Below are positions 51,396 through 59,827 of a stretch of DNA of 64,000 nt, in pieces. The translations under genes and the position numbers were made by a program. Location: assembly GCF_024207115.1 (NCBI RefSeq), contig NZ_CP100128.1:1116001-1180000 (forward strand), given 5' to 3'. The notes under the pieces are model-generated. The model saw only the letters and a list, made by a program, of their open reading frames with translations, had not been told where the DNA came from and searched no databases. Every line of letters starts with the position of its first letter. Positions within the stretch are counted from its first letter, which is position 1. Source of the stretch: Chromobacterium sp. IIBBL 290-4. GTDB lineage: Bacteria > Pseudomonadota > Gammaproteobacteria > Burkholderiales > Chromobacteriaceae.

Positions 51396-52646
51396 ATGAA
51401 ACTTTCGCTGATTCAACTTGTAGAGCATGCCCGATCCCATTCGGCCTTTTACCGCGACCTGTACCGCGAGCTGCCCGAACAAGGCTGGCGGCTGCGCGAC
51501 CTGCCCGTGACGCCGGCCGCCGCGTACTGGCGCGGCGCGGATTCGCTCCCGGACTGGCCGGTGCTGACCGGGCCGCTGGAAGACGGGCATGTGTTCAAAA
51601 CCGGCGGCTCCACCGGCGACGGCAAGCTGTCGGTGTTCCGCCGCGCCGAATGGCGGGACTTCGTCCAGTCCTTCGGCCAGGGCCTGGCCCATCAATTGCG
51701 CGCCGGCGATCGCGTCGCCAATCTGTTTTTCGCCGGCGACCTCTACACCAGCCTGCTGTTCATCCATGGCGCGCTGTCGAACGCGCCGCTGCCGGTGGTC
51801 GAATACCCGTTCACCTGCACCGTCGAGCACGCGCATCTGGCCGACGCCATCCGCAGCTTGAATATCAACGTGCTGGCCGGCGTGCCGGCTCAACTGATCC
51901 GCTTCGCCCAGTTCCTGCGCGACGCCGGCCAGGCATTGCATGGCGTGGAAACCGTGCTCTACGGCGGCGAAAGCCTGTTCGGCGAACAATTGGCGCTGCT
52001 GGGCCAGGCCTTTCCGCAAGCGCGGCTGGCATCGGTCGGCTGCGCCAGCGTAGACGCGGGCCTGATCGGCTATGCCGCGCCCGATTGCCGCAACGGCGAG
52101 CACCGCGTGTTCGACGGCGACAGCATCGTGGAAATCATCGACGAGGACAGCGGCGAGCCGGTGGAGGACATCGATCAGCCCGGCCTGCTGGTTTTGACCA
52201 ATCTGCAGCGACGGCTGATGCCGGTGATCCGATACCCCACCGGCGACCGCGCCTGCTGGCGCGAGACCGAAGGCCCCAACCGCAAATTTTCCTTGCTGGG
52301 CCGCGCCGGCGCCGGCCATCGCATCCGCATCGGCACCTTGTCGCTGTTCCCTGACGCGCTGGCCGAAACGCTGCAAAGCTGGCCGCAGCTGCTGGCCTGG
52401 CAGCTGCAAATAGACCGGCAGGATGGCCGCGATCTGCTGGGCTTGCAGCTTGCCGCCAACCAGCCCCTGCCCTTGGACGCGATCCGGCGCGAAGTGCTGG
52501 CACGGCACGCTGACATCGCCGCGCGCTGCGACAGCGGCGAGCTGGCCTTTGTCGTGCGGCAATCGCCGCCCGGCGAGCTGCGCACCCATCCCCGCTCCGG
52601 CAAGCTGATGCGGGTGGCGGACCTGCGCGACTATCAGGAGGCCTGA
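51396..52646 (+). CDS. PaaK-like AMP-forming adenylating enzyme
   Basis: A 416-residue stand-alone adenylate-forming enzyme of the PaaK/LuxE-like group. HSAFYRDLYRELPEQGWRLRDLPVTPAAAYWR is the usual N-terminal helix pattern. The P-loop is VFKTGGSTGDGKLSVF (about 66-80), then NLFFAGDLYTSLLFIHGAL, VLYGGESLFGEQLALL and RLMPVIRYPTGDRACW near the C-terminal hinge. HRIRIGTLSLFPDALAETL begins the small mobile domain. It activates a carboxylic acid as acyl-AMP and then probably transfers it to CoA or a partner. It sits 39 bases after the LuxC-PaaK fusion and one base before a GNAT gene, so all belong to one operon. A third adenylating domain in one pathway is notable. Confidence 0.82.
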   Translation: MKLSLIQLVEHARSHSAFYRDLYRELPEQGWRLRDLPVTPAAAYWRGADSLPDWPVLTGPLEDGHVFKTGGSTGDGKLSVFRRAEWRDFVQSFGQGLAHQLRAGDRVANLFFAGDLYTSLLFIHGALSNAPLPVVEYPFTCTVEHAHLADAIRSLNINVLAGVPAQLIRFAQFLRDAGQALHGVETVLYGGESLFGEQLALLGQAFPQARLASVGCASVDAGLIGYAAPDCRNGEHRVFDGDSIVEIIDEDSGEPVEDIDQPGLLVLTNLQRRLMPVIRYPTGDRACWRETEGPNRKFSLLGRAGAGHRIRIGTLSLFPDALAETLQSWPQLLAWQLQIDRQDGRDLLGLQLAANQPLPLDAIRREVLARHADIAARCDSGELAFVVRQSPPGELRTHPRSGKLMRVADLRDYQEA

Positions 52647-52647
52647 C

Positions 52648-53580
52648 ATGAACGCTCGCGTGGAGAAAACCGCTTGGGCGCGCGACTACCAAGCCGGCGA
52701 CGCAGCCGGCGTCAGCGCCTTGTTCCGCGCCGTCTACGGCGATTACTACGTGTACCCGGATGTGTACCTGCCCAGCCAGATCGAACGACGCAACCGCAGC
52801 GGCCAGTGGCTGTCGGCGGTTGCCCTGCGCGGCGATCAATTGGTCGGCCACGCCGCCTTGTGGCGCGATCCGGCCCGCCCCGGCCAGGCGGAGCTGGCGC
52901 TCAATGCGGTCCATCCGGACGCCCGCGGCCTGGGCATCGCCACCCTGCTGGGCCGCCATCTGATCGATGCCGCCAAAGGACTGGGGCTGGCGCTGATCAC
53001 CATCAAGCAGGTGTGCTCCCATCCACAAAGCCAGTATGTCGCCCAATCGCTGGGCTTTCACACCACCGCCCTGCTGCTGGACTACGTCGCCTCGCCCTTC
53101 GGCAAGCCCGAGCCGGAAAGCATCGTGCTGGGCTGCCTGCCGCTGCGCGCCCGCGCCTTGCCCGCATTGGACTGGCCAGCCGCATGGCGGGACTGGCTGC
53201 GCCCCCTGGTTCAAACCTTCGGGGAAAATGCCGCGCCGTCTGCGGCGCAACTGCCGTCGGAACTGAGTTTGGCGCGCCATGGCCAGCGGCTGGAGATCCA
53301 TCTGGATTCGCCCTCCGCCGCCCGCATCGACGAAATCGCCGCGCTGCCGGCCAATCAGCTGCTGTACCTGACCCTGGCGCTGAGCGCGGAAGCGCTGAGC
53401 CTGGCCGATGCGCTGGCCAGCCACGGCTTCCGCTTTTGCGGCTTGCTGCCCGATGCCCGGCTAGGCTGGCGTTTGCTGTGGCTGCGCGGACAGGGCCCCT
53501 CGCCCGAGCATTTCTGCGATGCGCGCGCCGAGCAGTTGTGCGAACTGGGCGAAACCGCGCTTACGGCTGGGAAGGCGTAA
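52648..53580 (+). CDS. GNAT-family N-acyltransferase with extra C-terminal domain
   Basis: A 310-residue protein. Residues about 8-150 form a GNAT domain: RDYQAGDAAGVSALFRAVYGDYYVYPDVYLP, LALNAVHPDARGLGIATLLGRHLIDAA with the R/Q-x-x-G-x-G/A acetyl-CoA loop as R-G-L-G-I-A, and SQYVAQSLGFHTTALLLDYV. The C-terminal half (about 160-310) has no motif I recognise but contains a second GNAT-like DALASHGFRFCGLLPDARLGWRLLWLRG stretch, so it may be a degenerate second GNAT. It starts one base after the PaaK-like gene and ends the operon, with its last 20 bases overlapping the convergent GFA gene. Probably transfers an activated acyl group to an amine made by the pathway. Confidence 0.8.
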   Translation: MNARVEKTAWARDYQAGDAAGVSALFRAVYGDYYVYPDVYLPSQIERRNRSGQWLSAVALRGDQLVGHAALWRDPARPGQAELALNAVHPDARGLGIATLLGRHLIDAAKGLGLALITIKQVCSHPQSQYVAQSLGFHTTALLLDYVASPFGKPEPESIVLGCLPLRARALPALDWPAAWRDWLRPLVQTFGENAAPSAAQLPSELSLARHGQRLEIHLDSPSAARIDEIAALPANQLLYLTLALSAEALSLADALASHGFRFCGLLPDARLGWRLLWLRGQGPSPEHFCDARAEQLCELGETALTAGKA

Positions 53581-54019
53581 GCGCTTTGCGCAAACAGAGA
53601 TCCAGCTCCTCCATTTCCGGCATCGCATCATGGTGGCATGCTCCCTCTGCGATGCGATCCCAACTCGCGCGGGAGGCGACAAATAGGTGCGCCCGCACCT
53701 CGCTGTCGCCGGCCTCGTCCAACAGCCCGGCCGGCACCCAAGCCTGCCGGCCATTGCGCATCCGGTGCGGGACGGTGCTGCCGCAGGTCAGGCAAAAATC
53801 CGAGCGGTAAGCGCTGGCGGTTTGATAGGAGCGGATATTGTCCTCGCCGGCCTCCCAGCGAAATTGCGGCAAATCGACGAAACAAGCCGTATCGCAGGCC
53901 GAGCCGCTCAAACGCCGGCACAAGGAACAATGGCATTGATAAAAATGCGGCAGCGGCGCGGCGATGGAAAAACGCACAGCGCCGCACAAGCAACAGCCTG
54001 GATAACGGGTTTCAGCCAT
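53561..54019 (-). CDS. GFA/CENP-V family zinc protein
   Basis: A 152-residue cytosolic protein with the GFA zinc-cluster pattern: GCCLCGAVRFSIAAP, FYQCHCSLCRRLSGSACDTACF and FCLTCGSTVPHRM. Named for glutathione-dependent formaldehyde activation, but most members have no proved reaction. Its start overlaps the YbjQ gene stop by eight bases, and its end overlaps the convergent GNAT gene by 20 bases. With the SDR and YbjQ genes it forms a three-gene minus-strand unit. Nearness to an aldehyde-forming LuxC operon is suggestive but the orientations oppose. Confidence 0.87.
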   Translation of the reverse strand: MAETRYPGCCLCGAVRFSIAAPLPHFYQCHCSLCRRLSGSACDTACFVDLPQFRWEAGEDNIRSYQTASAYRSDFCLTCGSTVPHRMRNGRQAWVPAGLLDEAGDSEVRAHLFVASRASWDRIAEGACHHDAMPEMEELDLCLRKALTPSQP

Positions 54020-54350
54020 CGATGGGTTCCACCCGCACCGCCGTGCCGTAACACAGCACCTCGGTCAGGCCGGCCATCACGTCGGTGGCGTCGTAGCGCA
54101 TGCCTATCACTGCATTGGCGCCCAAGGCCAGCGCATGCTCGCTCATCAGCGCGTAGGTTTCCGAGCGAGCCTGCTCGCACAAGCTGGTATAGATGGTGAT
54201 GTTGCCGCCGAACAGCGACTGCAAACCACCCAAGATATTGCCGACCACCGAGCGCGAGCGCACGGTGATGCCGCGCACCACGCCCAGATTGGCGGTGATG
54301 CGGTAGCCCGGCAGCTCGAATGCTGTGGTGACCATTTTGGCTGGCAGCAT
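54012..54350 (-). CDS. YbjQ/UPF0145 family protein
   Basis: A 112-residue soluble protein of the YbjQ (PF01906) family, once described as heavy-metal-binding. ITANLGVVRGITVRSRSVVGNILGGLQSLFGGNITIYTSLCEQAR and GANAVIGMRYDATDV are the two conserved blocks. It forms pentameric rings in structural work on homologues; the role is unknown. GAAGGAGAAAACC precedes the ATG at 54350 and fixes the start; an extended frame to 54413 begins in the SDR gene. It lies between the SDR gene (20-base gap) and GFA (eight-base overlap). Confidence 0.88.
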   Translation of the reverse strand: MLPAKMVTTAFELPGYRITANLGVVRGITVRSRSVVGNILGGLQSLFGGNITIYTSLCEQARSETYALMSEHALALGANAVIGMRYDATDVMAGLTEVLCYGTAVRVEPIDG

Positions 54351-54370
54351 GGTTTTCTCCTTCTTCGGTT

Positions 54371-55099
54371 TCAGAATTGCACCAATGGACTGGCCCCGCC
54401 ATCCACATACCAATTAGCGCCGGACACGAAGCTGGCCGCCGGGCTAAGCAGAAAGGCGGCCACCCGCGCCACTTCTTCCGGCGCGGCGAAACGGCCCAGC
54501 GGATACTCCGCCAACTTGCGCCGATACGCTTCCGGATCTTCGCGCCGCAGCTGATCCCACATTCCGCCGGGAAACTCGGTGACGCCGGGCGACACGGTAT
54601 TGACCCGCACCTGCGGCAATAACTGACAGGACAGGCTTTTCATATAGTGGGCCATCGCCGCCTTGGCCGCGCCATAGCCTTCGAACAAGGCGGCGGGCTG
54701 CGAGGCAGACATCGAGCCGATATAGCACAAGGCGCCGGCGGACGATTGCCGCAAATAGGGCGTCGCCGCTTCGACCAAGGCGATGGTGGCCTCCATATCG
54801 GTGCGGATGGATTCGCGCCAACTGCCTTTGAGCGCGCTGACATTGGCCGCCAGGCCGTCGAAGGCGCCGATGTCGGCCAGCCATTCAGCCACTGCCTGAT
54901 CATCCAGTACGTCCAGCGCGCGGCCGCTCACCCGCCACTCGCGTGGCAAGCCGCTCAGAAAAGCATCCAGCCGCGCGGCGTCGCGAGCGCAGCAGAACAC
55001 TTCCGCGCCCTCCGCCGCCAGGGTTTTGACGATGGCCGCGCCGATGCCGGACGAGCCGCCCGTCACCGCCATGCGTTTGCCCCGCAATTGCAAATCCAT
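54371..55099 (-). CDS. Short-chain dehydrogenase/reductase
   Basis: A 242-residue cytosolic classical SDR. Cofactor loop VTGGSSGIGAAIVKTLAAEG (about 12-31), the LAANVSALKG segment in place of the usual NNAG, and the catalytic set in IGSMSASQPAALFEGYGAAKAAM (Ser, Tyr and Lys of Y-x-x-x-K). NTVSPGVTEFPGGMW and VSGANWYVDGGA near the end are typical. Acidic or basic preference for NAD or NADP: CCARDAARLDA after strand 2 suggests NADP(H). Substrate unknown. The ATG at 55099 gives MDLQLRGKRMAVTGG and follows GAGGACAGG. First gene of a minus-strand unit with the YbjQ and GFA genes. Confidence 0.9.
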   Translation of the reverse strand: MDLQLRGKRMAVTGGSSGIGAAIVKTLAAEGAEVFCCARDAARLDAFLSGLPREWRVSGRALDVLDDQAVAEWLADIGAFDGLAANVSALKGSWRESIRTDMEATIALVEAATPYLRQSSAGALCYIGSMSASQPAALFEGYGAAKAAMAHYMKSLSCQLLPQVRVNTVSPGVTEFPGGMWDQLRREDPEAYRRKLAEYPLGRFAAPEEVARVAAFLLSPAASFVSGANWYVDGGASPLVQF

Positions 55100-55141
55100 G
55101 CCTGTCCTCACTGTGATTGGGAAAAATATGCGCCCAATGAC

Positions 55142-55233
55142 GTAGGGCGGAAGCCCAAAGGGCGTTCCGCCGTACCTTTCGCACGAACCATCGATAAGGC
55201 GGAACGCCCGGTCATGCCGGGCTTCCGCCCTAC
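55142..55233. repeat. REPIN-like pair of inverted REP repeats
   Basis: Two palindromic units in opposite orientation: GTAGGGCGGAAGCCC-AAA-GGGC-G-TTCCGCC (55142-55171) and GGCGGAA-C-GCCCGG-(5)-CCGGGC-TTCCGCC-CTAC (55198-55233), 26 bases apart. Each repeats the unit at 26810-26842, including the bulged C or G. The pair as a whole can fold into a long cruciform, as in REPINs mobilised by RAYT transposases. Lies between DUF3224 and SDR genes on the minus strand. No RAYT gene is in the window. Confidence 0.8.
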
Positions 55234-55250
55234 CGCAGCCACGCCAGGCG

Positions 55251-55670
55251 TCAATCCAGCCACAAAGTCAGCAGATACTCGCCGCCATGCGCGCCGGGCT
55301 GGCTGATGATGCGGCCCTCTCCTGACAGGTTCTGAAAATCGCCGCTGCCGCTGCCCGGCAGGATTTTCAAACTACCGCTGACGCCCGCCGTCGCCGAATA
55401 GACGCCGTCGTGCAGCAGCACGAAGCTGCCGCGCTTGTCGCCCCAGCTGGCGACGACCCGCTCATAACCGATGAAGCGCACATCGCCGCCGGCCTCGCGC
55501 GGATACAAAAGCTGATATTCCAGCCAGCCCTCGCCTTGCAGCGAGCCTTCAAAAGCGTTGACGACGCTGGCGCGCTTGAGCTCGCCCGCGCCTTCCTGCT
55601 GTTGCAGCGCCTGCTCCTGCCATTGCTTGGCCTGAAAACGGGTACTGGTCGCCGTCACGATGGAAGCCAT
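55251..55670 (-). CDS. DUF3224 family protein
   Basis: A 139-residue cytosolic protein with the DUF3224 beta-barrel pattern: ASVVNAFEGSLQGEGWLEYQLLYP, FIGYERVVASWGDKRGSFVLLHDGVY and ILPGSGSGDFQNLSGEGRIIS, in which a G-x-F-x-G-x-G repeat builds the barrel. The N-terminal ~25 residues (TRFQAKQWQEQALQQQEG) are a charged helix. Related to allene-oxide-cyclase-like barrels; no reaction is established. A good AGGAGAAAGGC lies before the ATG. It stands alone, separated from the SDR unit by the REPIN-like repeat. Confidence 0.82.
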   Translation of the reverse strand: MASIVTATSTRFQAKQWQEQALQQQEGAGELKRASVVNAFEGSLQGEGWLEYQLLYPREAGGDVRFIGYERVVASWGDKRGSFVLLHDGVYSATAGVSGSLKILPGSGSGDFQNLSGEGRIISQPGAHGGEYLLTLWLD

Positions 55671-55842
55671 GCCTTTCTCCTCGGTTTACGTTGGAAGGCG
55701 CCCGCAGGGCGCCTCGCATTTTGCCGGTGAATCGCTCCTCAGGCGGGGCGTCCACCAGGGACTTAAGCTTGGGATCGGCTTGACGGCTCAAGCATCGCCA
55801 AACAGAAAATAACATTAGCATACCACTGCCTGAACAAGAAAA

Positions 55843-55874
55843 AACCGCCCGCGGCCTTGCGGCGACGGGCGGTT
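55843..55874 (-). terminator. Terminator of the opp operon
   Basis: Stem AACCGCCCG (55843-55851) / CGGGCGGTT (55866-55874) with a 14-base loop, followed on the minus strand by TTTTTTCTTG. Lies 18 bases after the oppF stop. Confidence 0.88.
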
Positions 55875-55891
55875 CCTTCATCCGGCCTGGG

Positions 55892-56881
55892 TCAAGCCAG
55901 CAGGCAGGAGGACTGGGTTTGTTCGCTCAGCTTGCGCAGTTCCGGTTTTTCCTTGCCGCAACGCTCTTCCGCCTGCGGGCAGCGGGTGCGGAACACGCAG
56001 CCGGACGGCGGATTGATCGGGCTGGGCAGATCGCCTTGCAGGATCTGGATCACCTTGTTCTTTTCCTGCTTCGGGTCCGGAATGGGGATGGCCGACAGCA
56101 GCGCGCGGGTGTAGGGGTGCGAAGGCACGTCGTACAGCGCGTGCTTTTGCGCCAGCTCCATCTCGCGGCCCAGGTACATCACCAGGATGCGGTCGGAGAT
56201 GTGCTTCACCACCGCCAGATCGTGGGCGATGAAGATCAGCGCCAGGCCCATCTCGCGCTGCAGCTCCTTCAGCAGATTGATGATCTGCGCCTGGATGGAC
56301 ACGTCCAGCGCCGACACCGGCTCGTCGCAGATGATCAGCTTGGGCTCGAGGATCAACGCGCGGGCGATGCCGATGCGCTGGCACTGCCCGCCGGAGAACT
56401 CGTGCGGGTAGCGGTTTATCATCTGCTCCCTGAGGCCCACCTTCTTCATCATCGCCTTGACGCGCTTGAGCACCTCTTCGGACGACAGTTCCGGCTTATG
56501 CACGCGCAGCGGCTCGCCTATGATCTGGGCGATGGTCATGCGCGGGTTCAGCGAGGCCAGCGGATCCTGGAAGATCATCTGGATGTCTTTGCGCACGTTC
56601 AGCCAATCTTTTGGGCTGCCCTTGCGCAAGTCCTTGCCCATCCAGACGATTTCGCCTTCGGTGGCCGGAATCAGGTTGAGAATGGCACGGCTCAGCGTGG
56701 ACTTGCCGCAGCCGGATTCGCCCACCACGCCCAGCGTTTCGCCGGCGAAGAGGTCGAAGCTGACGCCGTCCACCGCCTTCAGCGTTTTCTTGGGGCTCCA
56801 CGGCCAGGCGTCGCCGCCCTTGACCTGGAAATGCACCTTGACGTTGCGCACCGACAGGATGGCTTGCTTGTTGTCAGCCAT
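55892..56881 (-). CDS. oppF: Oligopeptide ABC transporter ATPase OppF
   Basis: A 329-residue ATPase of the oligopeptide/dipeptide importer. Walker A GESGCGKST, signature FSGGQCQRIGIARAL, Walker B LIICDEPVSALD, H-loop FIAHDL. The C-terminal extension PPSGCVFRTRCPQAEERC (C-x5-C-x-x-x-x-x-x-C) marks Opp/Dpp-type ATPases and may hold an iron-sulfur cluster. It pairs with OppD to power peptide import at the inner membrane. Its start overlaps the oppD stop by eight bases. Last gene of the operon, followed by a strong terminator. Confidence 0.95.
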   Translation of the reverse strand: MADNKQAILSVRNVKVHFQVKGGDAWPWSPKKTLKAVDGVSFDLFAGETLGVVGESGCGKSTLSRAILNLIPATEGEIVWMGKDLRKGSPKDWLNVRKDIQMIFQDPLASLNPRMTIAQIIGEPLRVHKPELSSEEVLKRVKAMMKKVGLREQMINRYPHEFSGGQCQRIGIARALILEPKLIICDEPVSALDVSIQAQIINLLKELQREMGLALIFIAHDLAVVKHISDRILVMYLGREMELAQKHALYDVPSHPYTRALLSAIPIPDPKQEKNKVIQILQGDLPSPINPPSGCVFRTRCPQAEERCGKEKPELRKLSEQTQSSCLLA

Positions 56882-57875
56882 GGGTCACCTCCTCGGCGGC
56901 TTTCACCAGTTCTTCCGCCGGCTTGTGGCAGGCGCGCAGGATTTGCGGATTGAGCGTGCTCGGCGCCAGCGGCGGCAGCTCGGCCGCGCAACGCGAGCCG
57001 GCGTGCGCGCAGCGTTCGCTGAACGGGCAGCCCTTGGGCATGTTCGCCATATTGGGCGGATTGCCCGGAATGCTGATCAGGTCGCTGCCGTCGTGGTCCA
57101 GGCGCGGCAAGGCGCCCAGGAGGCCTATGGTGTAGGGATGGCTGGGGTGATAGAAAATATCGTCGGCCTTGCCGTATTCCATCGCGCGGCCGCCATACAT
57201 CACCAGCACGTTTTCGCACAGGCCCGCCACCACGCCCAGATCGTGGGTGATCATGATGATGGAGGTGCCGAAATCGCGCTGCAGGTCTTTCAGCAGCGCC
57301 AGGATCTGCGCCTGCACCGTCACGTCCAGCGCGGTGGTCGGCTCGTCGGCGATCAGCAGTTCCGGCTCGCACAGCAGCGCCATGGCGATCATCACCCGCT
57401 GGCGCATGCCGCCGGAGAACTCGTGCGGATACATGGCCACGCGGCGCGCCGCCTCGGGGATGCGCACCGCGTCCAAGAGCTCGATCGCCCGCTTCTTGGC
57501 CTCGCGGCGGCTCATGCCCTTGTGCAGCTCCAGCACCTCGGTCATCTGCCGCTCCACCGTCAGGTAGGGGTTCAGCGAGGTCATCGGGTCCTGGAAGATC
57601 ATCGAAATGCGGTCGCCGCGGATCTTGTTCAGCTCGGCCGGGCTCATCGCCAGGATGTTCTGGCCGTGGAACAGCGCTTCGCCGCTGGTTTTGCCGTTCT
57701 TGGCCAGCAGGCCCATCATCGCCAGCACGGTCTGGCTCTTGCCGGAGCCGGATTCGCCGACGATGCCCAGGGTCTGGCCCTTGTTCAGCTCGAAGTTCAC
57801 GCCATTGACGGCGTTGACCACGCCGTCGTTGGTCTGGAACTGAACCCCGAGGTTGTTGACTTTCAAAATGCTCAT
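56874..57875 (-). CDS. oppD: Oligopeptide ABC transporter ATPase OppD
   Basis: A 333-residue ATPase partner of OppF. Walker A GESGSGKSQTVLAMMGL with the Q in place of T that is typical of OppD, signature FSGGMRQRVMIAMAL, Walker B LLIADEPTTALDV, H-loop MITHDLG. The cysteine-rich tail MPKGCPFSERCAHAGSRC is present. Begins 23 bases after oppC and overlaps oppF by eight bases, so all are co-translated. Works in the cytosol on the OppBC pore. Confidence 0.95.
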   Translation of the reverse strand: MSILKVNNLGVQFQTNDGVVNAVNGVNFELNKGQTLGIVGESGSGKSQTVLAMMGLLAKNGKTSGEALFHGQNILAMSPAELNKIRGDRISMIFQDPMTSLNPYLTVERQMTEVLELHKGMSRREAKKRAIELLDAVRIPEAARRVAMYPHEFSGGMRQRVMIAMALLCEPELLIADEPTTALDVTVQAQILALLKDLQRDFGTSIIMITHDLGVVAGLCENVLVMYGGRAMEYGKADDIFYHPSHPYTIGLLGALPRLDHDGSDLISIPGNPPNMANMPKGCPFSERCAHAGSRCAAELPPLAPSTLNPQILRACHKPAEELVKAAEEVTHG

Positions 57876-57898
57876 GACTTGCCTCGTCTATCCTGGGG

Positions 57899-58813
57899 TC
57901 AGCGGTCTTTCGGGTCCAGCGCGTCGCGCAGGCCGTCGCCGATGTAGTTGGCGCAGTAAAGCGTCAACGACAGCATGCCTGCCGGGAACAGCATCATCCA
58001 CGGCTGGTTCTCCATCACCTTGGTGCCGTCGCCGATCAACACGCCCCAGCTGGTCATCGGCTCTTGCACGCCCAGGCCCAGGAAGGACAGCACCGACTCG
58101 GTCAGGATCACGCCCGGCACCGTCACCGTGGTGTAGATCACCACGATGCCCAGCAGATTGGGCACGATGTGGCGGAAGATGATGGTGGTGGTGGACACGC
58201 CGATGGCGTGGGCCGCTTCGATGTATTCCTTGGAGCGGATGGCCAGCGTCTGGCCGCGCACCACGCGCGCCATGTCCATCCAGCCCAGGATGGTGATGGT
58301 CAGCACCACCAGGTAGAACTCGCGGCCCAGCAGCGTCACCATCATGATGGCGATCAACAGATAGGGCACGGCGTACATCATGTCGACCACGCGCATCATC
58401 GCATTGTCCACCACGCCGCCGAGGAAGCCGGCGGTGGCGCCCCACAGCACGCCGATGATCACGGCGGCGATGGTGGCCAGCAGGCCCACCATCAGCGAGA
58501 TGCGGCCGCCGATCAGGGTGCGCACCAACAGGTCGCGGCCCAGATCGTCAGTGCCGAACAAGTGCAGGTTCTGGAAAGTCGGCGCCAGGCTGATCGCGTC
58601 CCAGTCGGTATCGGCATAGCCATGCGGCAGCAGCCACGGACCGACGATACAGGACAGCGTGATCAGGGTCATGATCACCAGGCTCACCACGGCGGCCTTG
58701 TTGCGGAAGAAACGGATGCGGGCGTCGCGCCACGGGCTGCGGCCCTCGGTCGCGGCTTCGGCCAGGCCGGTTTCCAGCGCCGCGACGACCGCGGCTTGTT
58801 TGCTTTTCATCAT
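57899..58813 (-). CDS. oppC: Oligopeptide ABC transporter permease OppC
   Basis: A 304-residue inner-membrane permease with six helices. Residues 1-45 form the OppC-specific cytosolic N terminus (SPWRDARIRFFRNKAAVVSL), followed by a long periplasmic loop containing LFGTDDLGRDLLVRTLIGGRISLMVGL, which is diagnostic, and the EAA loop EYIEAAHAIGVSTTTIIFRHIVPN. ESVLSFLGLGVQEPMTSWGVLI is also typical. The start at 58813 (MMKSKQ) follows GAGGGGG. It lies 13 bases after oppB. Confidence 0.95.
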   Translation of the reverse strand: MMKSKQAAVVAALETGLAEAATEGRSPWRDARIRFFRNKAAVVSLVIMTLITLSCIVGPWLLPHGYADTDWDAISLAPTFQNLHLFGTDDLGRDLLVRTLIGGRISLMVGLLATIAAVIIGVLWGATAGFLGGVVDNAMMRVVDMMYAVPYLLIAIMMVTLLGREFYLVVLTITILGWMDMARVVRGQTLAIRSKEYIEAAHAIGVSTTTIIFRHIVPNLLGIVVIYTTVTVPGVILTESVLSFLGLGVQEPMTSWGVLIGDGTKVMENQPWMMLFPAGMLSLTLYCANYIGDGLRDALDPKDR

Positions 58814-58826
58814 GAAGAAATCCCCC

Positions 58827-59747
58827 TCAGTAGCGGATCTTCGGATCGAGCAAGGCATAGGCCAGGTCGACGAGGAGGTTGAACAACACGGTAATCACCG
58901 TCACCAGCACCACCAGGCCCAACACCAGCGTGTAATCGCGGTTGGAGGCGCCGTTGACGATCAGCTTGCCCAGGCCCGGCAGCGAGAAGATGGACTCGGT
59001 CACCACGGCGGAGGTGATGGACGAGATCGCCAGCGGCCCCAGCAGCGTCACCACCGGCATCAGCGCGGGCTTGAGCGCGTGGCGCAGCACGATGGTGCGC
59101 AAGGGCAGGCCCTTGGCGCGCGCGGTGCGGATGAAGTTGCTGTTCAGCACCTCGATCAGACTGCCGCGCATCACGCGGCCTATGGTGGCCACGTTGATGA
59201 ACACCAGCAGCGCCACCGGCAACACCATGTAGGAGACGGCGAAGTCATCCCAGCCGCCGGACGGCAGCCAGTGCAGCGTCATCGAGAAGATCAGCACCAG
59301 CACCGGGCCGATAATGAAGGATGGGAAGGCGCTGCCCATATTGCCCACCAGCATCACCAGATAGTCGATGATGCTGTTCTGGCGCAAGGCGGCGATGGTG
59401 CCCAGCAGCACGCCTATGAGCAGCGAGATCAGGATGGCGCTGCCGCCGATGGCGGCGGAAACCGGCAGCGCGTGGGCCACCAGGTCGTTGACGCTCCAGT
59501 CGGCGTAACGGAACGACGCGCCCAGGTCGCCGTGCAGCAGGCTGTTCAGGTAATAGAGATATTGCTTCCACAAGGGCAGGTCGAGGTGATACTTGGCCTG
59601 CAGATTGGCCAGCACCTCCGGCGAAACCTTGCGTTCGCCGTCAAACGGGCCGCCCGGCGTCATGTGCAACAGCAGGTAGCAGACCGTCGTCACGATCCAG
59701 ACGGTTGGTATCGTCACCAACACGCGGCGAAGAGTATAAGACCACAT
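58827..59747 (-). CDS. oppB: Oligopeptide ABC transporter permease OppB
   Basis: A 306-residue inner-membrane permease of six helices. MWSYTLRRVLVTIPTVWIVTTVCYLLLHMTPGGPF is the OppB opening, with the EAA loop FIRTARAKGLPLRTIVLRHALKPALMPV and TSAVVTESIFSLPGLGKLIVNGASNRDY later. Forms the peptide channel with OppC. ATG 59747 gives the family N terminus; a longer frame to 59822 was rejected. It follows oppA after a 140-base gap carrying two hairpins that probably lower its expression relative to OppA. Confidence 0.95.
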   Translation of the reverse strand: MWSYTLRRVLVTIPTVWIVTTVCYLLLHMTPGGPFDGERKVSPEVLANLQAKYHLDLPLWKQYLYYLNSLLHGDLGASFRYADWSVNDLVAHALPVSAAIGGSAILISLLIGVLLGTIAALRQNSIIDYLVMLVGNMGSAFPSFIIGPVLVLIFSMTLHWLPSGGWDDFAVSYMVLPVALLVFINVATIGRVMRGSLIEVLNSNFIRTARAKGLPLRTIVLRHALKPALMPVVTLLGPLAISSITSAVVTESIFSLPGLGKLIVNGASNRDYTLVLGLVVLVTVITVLFNLLVDLAYALLDPKIRY

Positions 59748-59827
59748 CGCATGAAACTCCCGTTCGCCCTTCCGCGGCGGCGGGTAGGGGCCGACCGCTC
59801 GCTCGGGGCGAGAACACCACAATCATC

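Noticed and set aside
49767..52649. 960-codon open frame opposite the LuxC-PaaK and PaaK genes
   Set aside because: Antisense shadow: Gln/Ala/Arg-rich text without motifs, whereas the plus strand carries clear LuxC and PaaK motifs.
46530..53580. Bioluminescence (lux) operon
   Set aside because: LuxC- and LuxE-like genes are present, but luxA, luxB, luxD and luxG are absent and the PaaK, GNAT and MFS partners do not fit.
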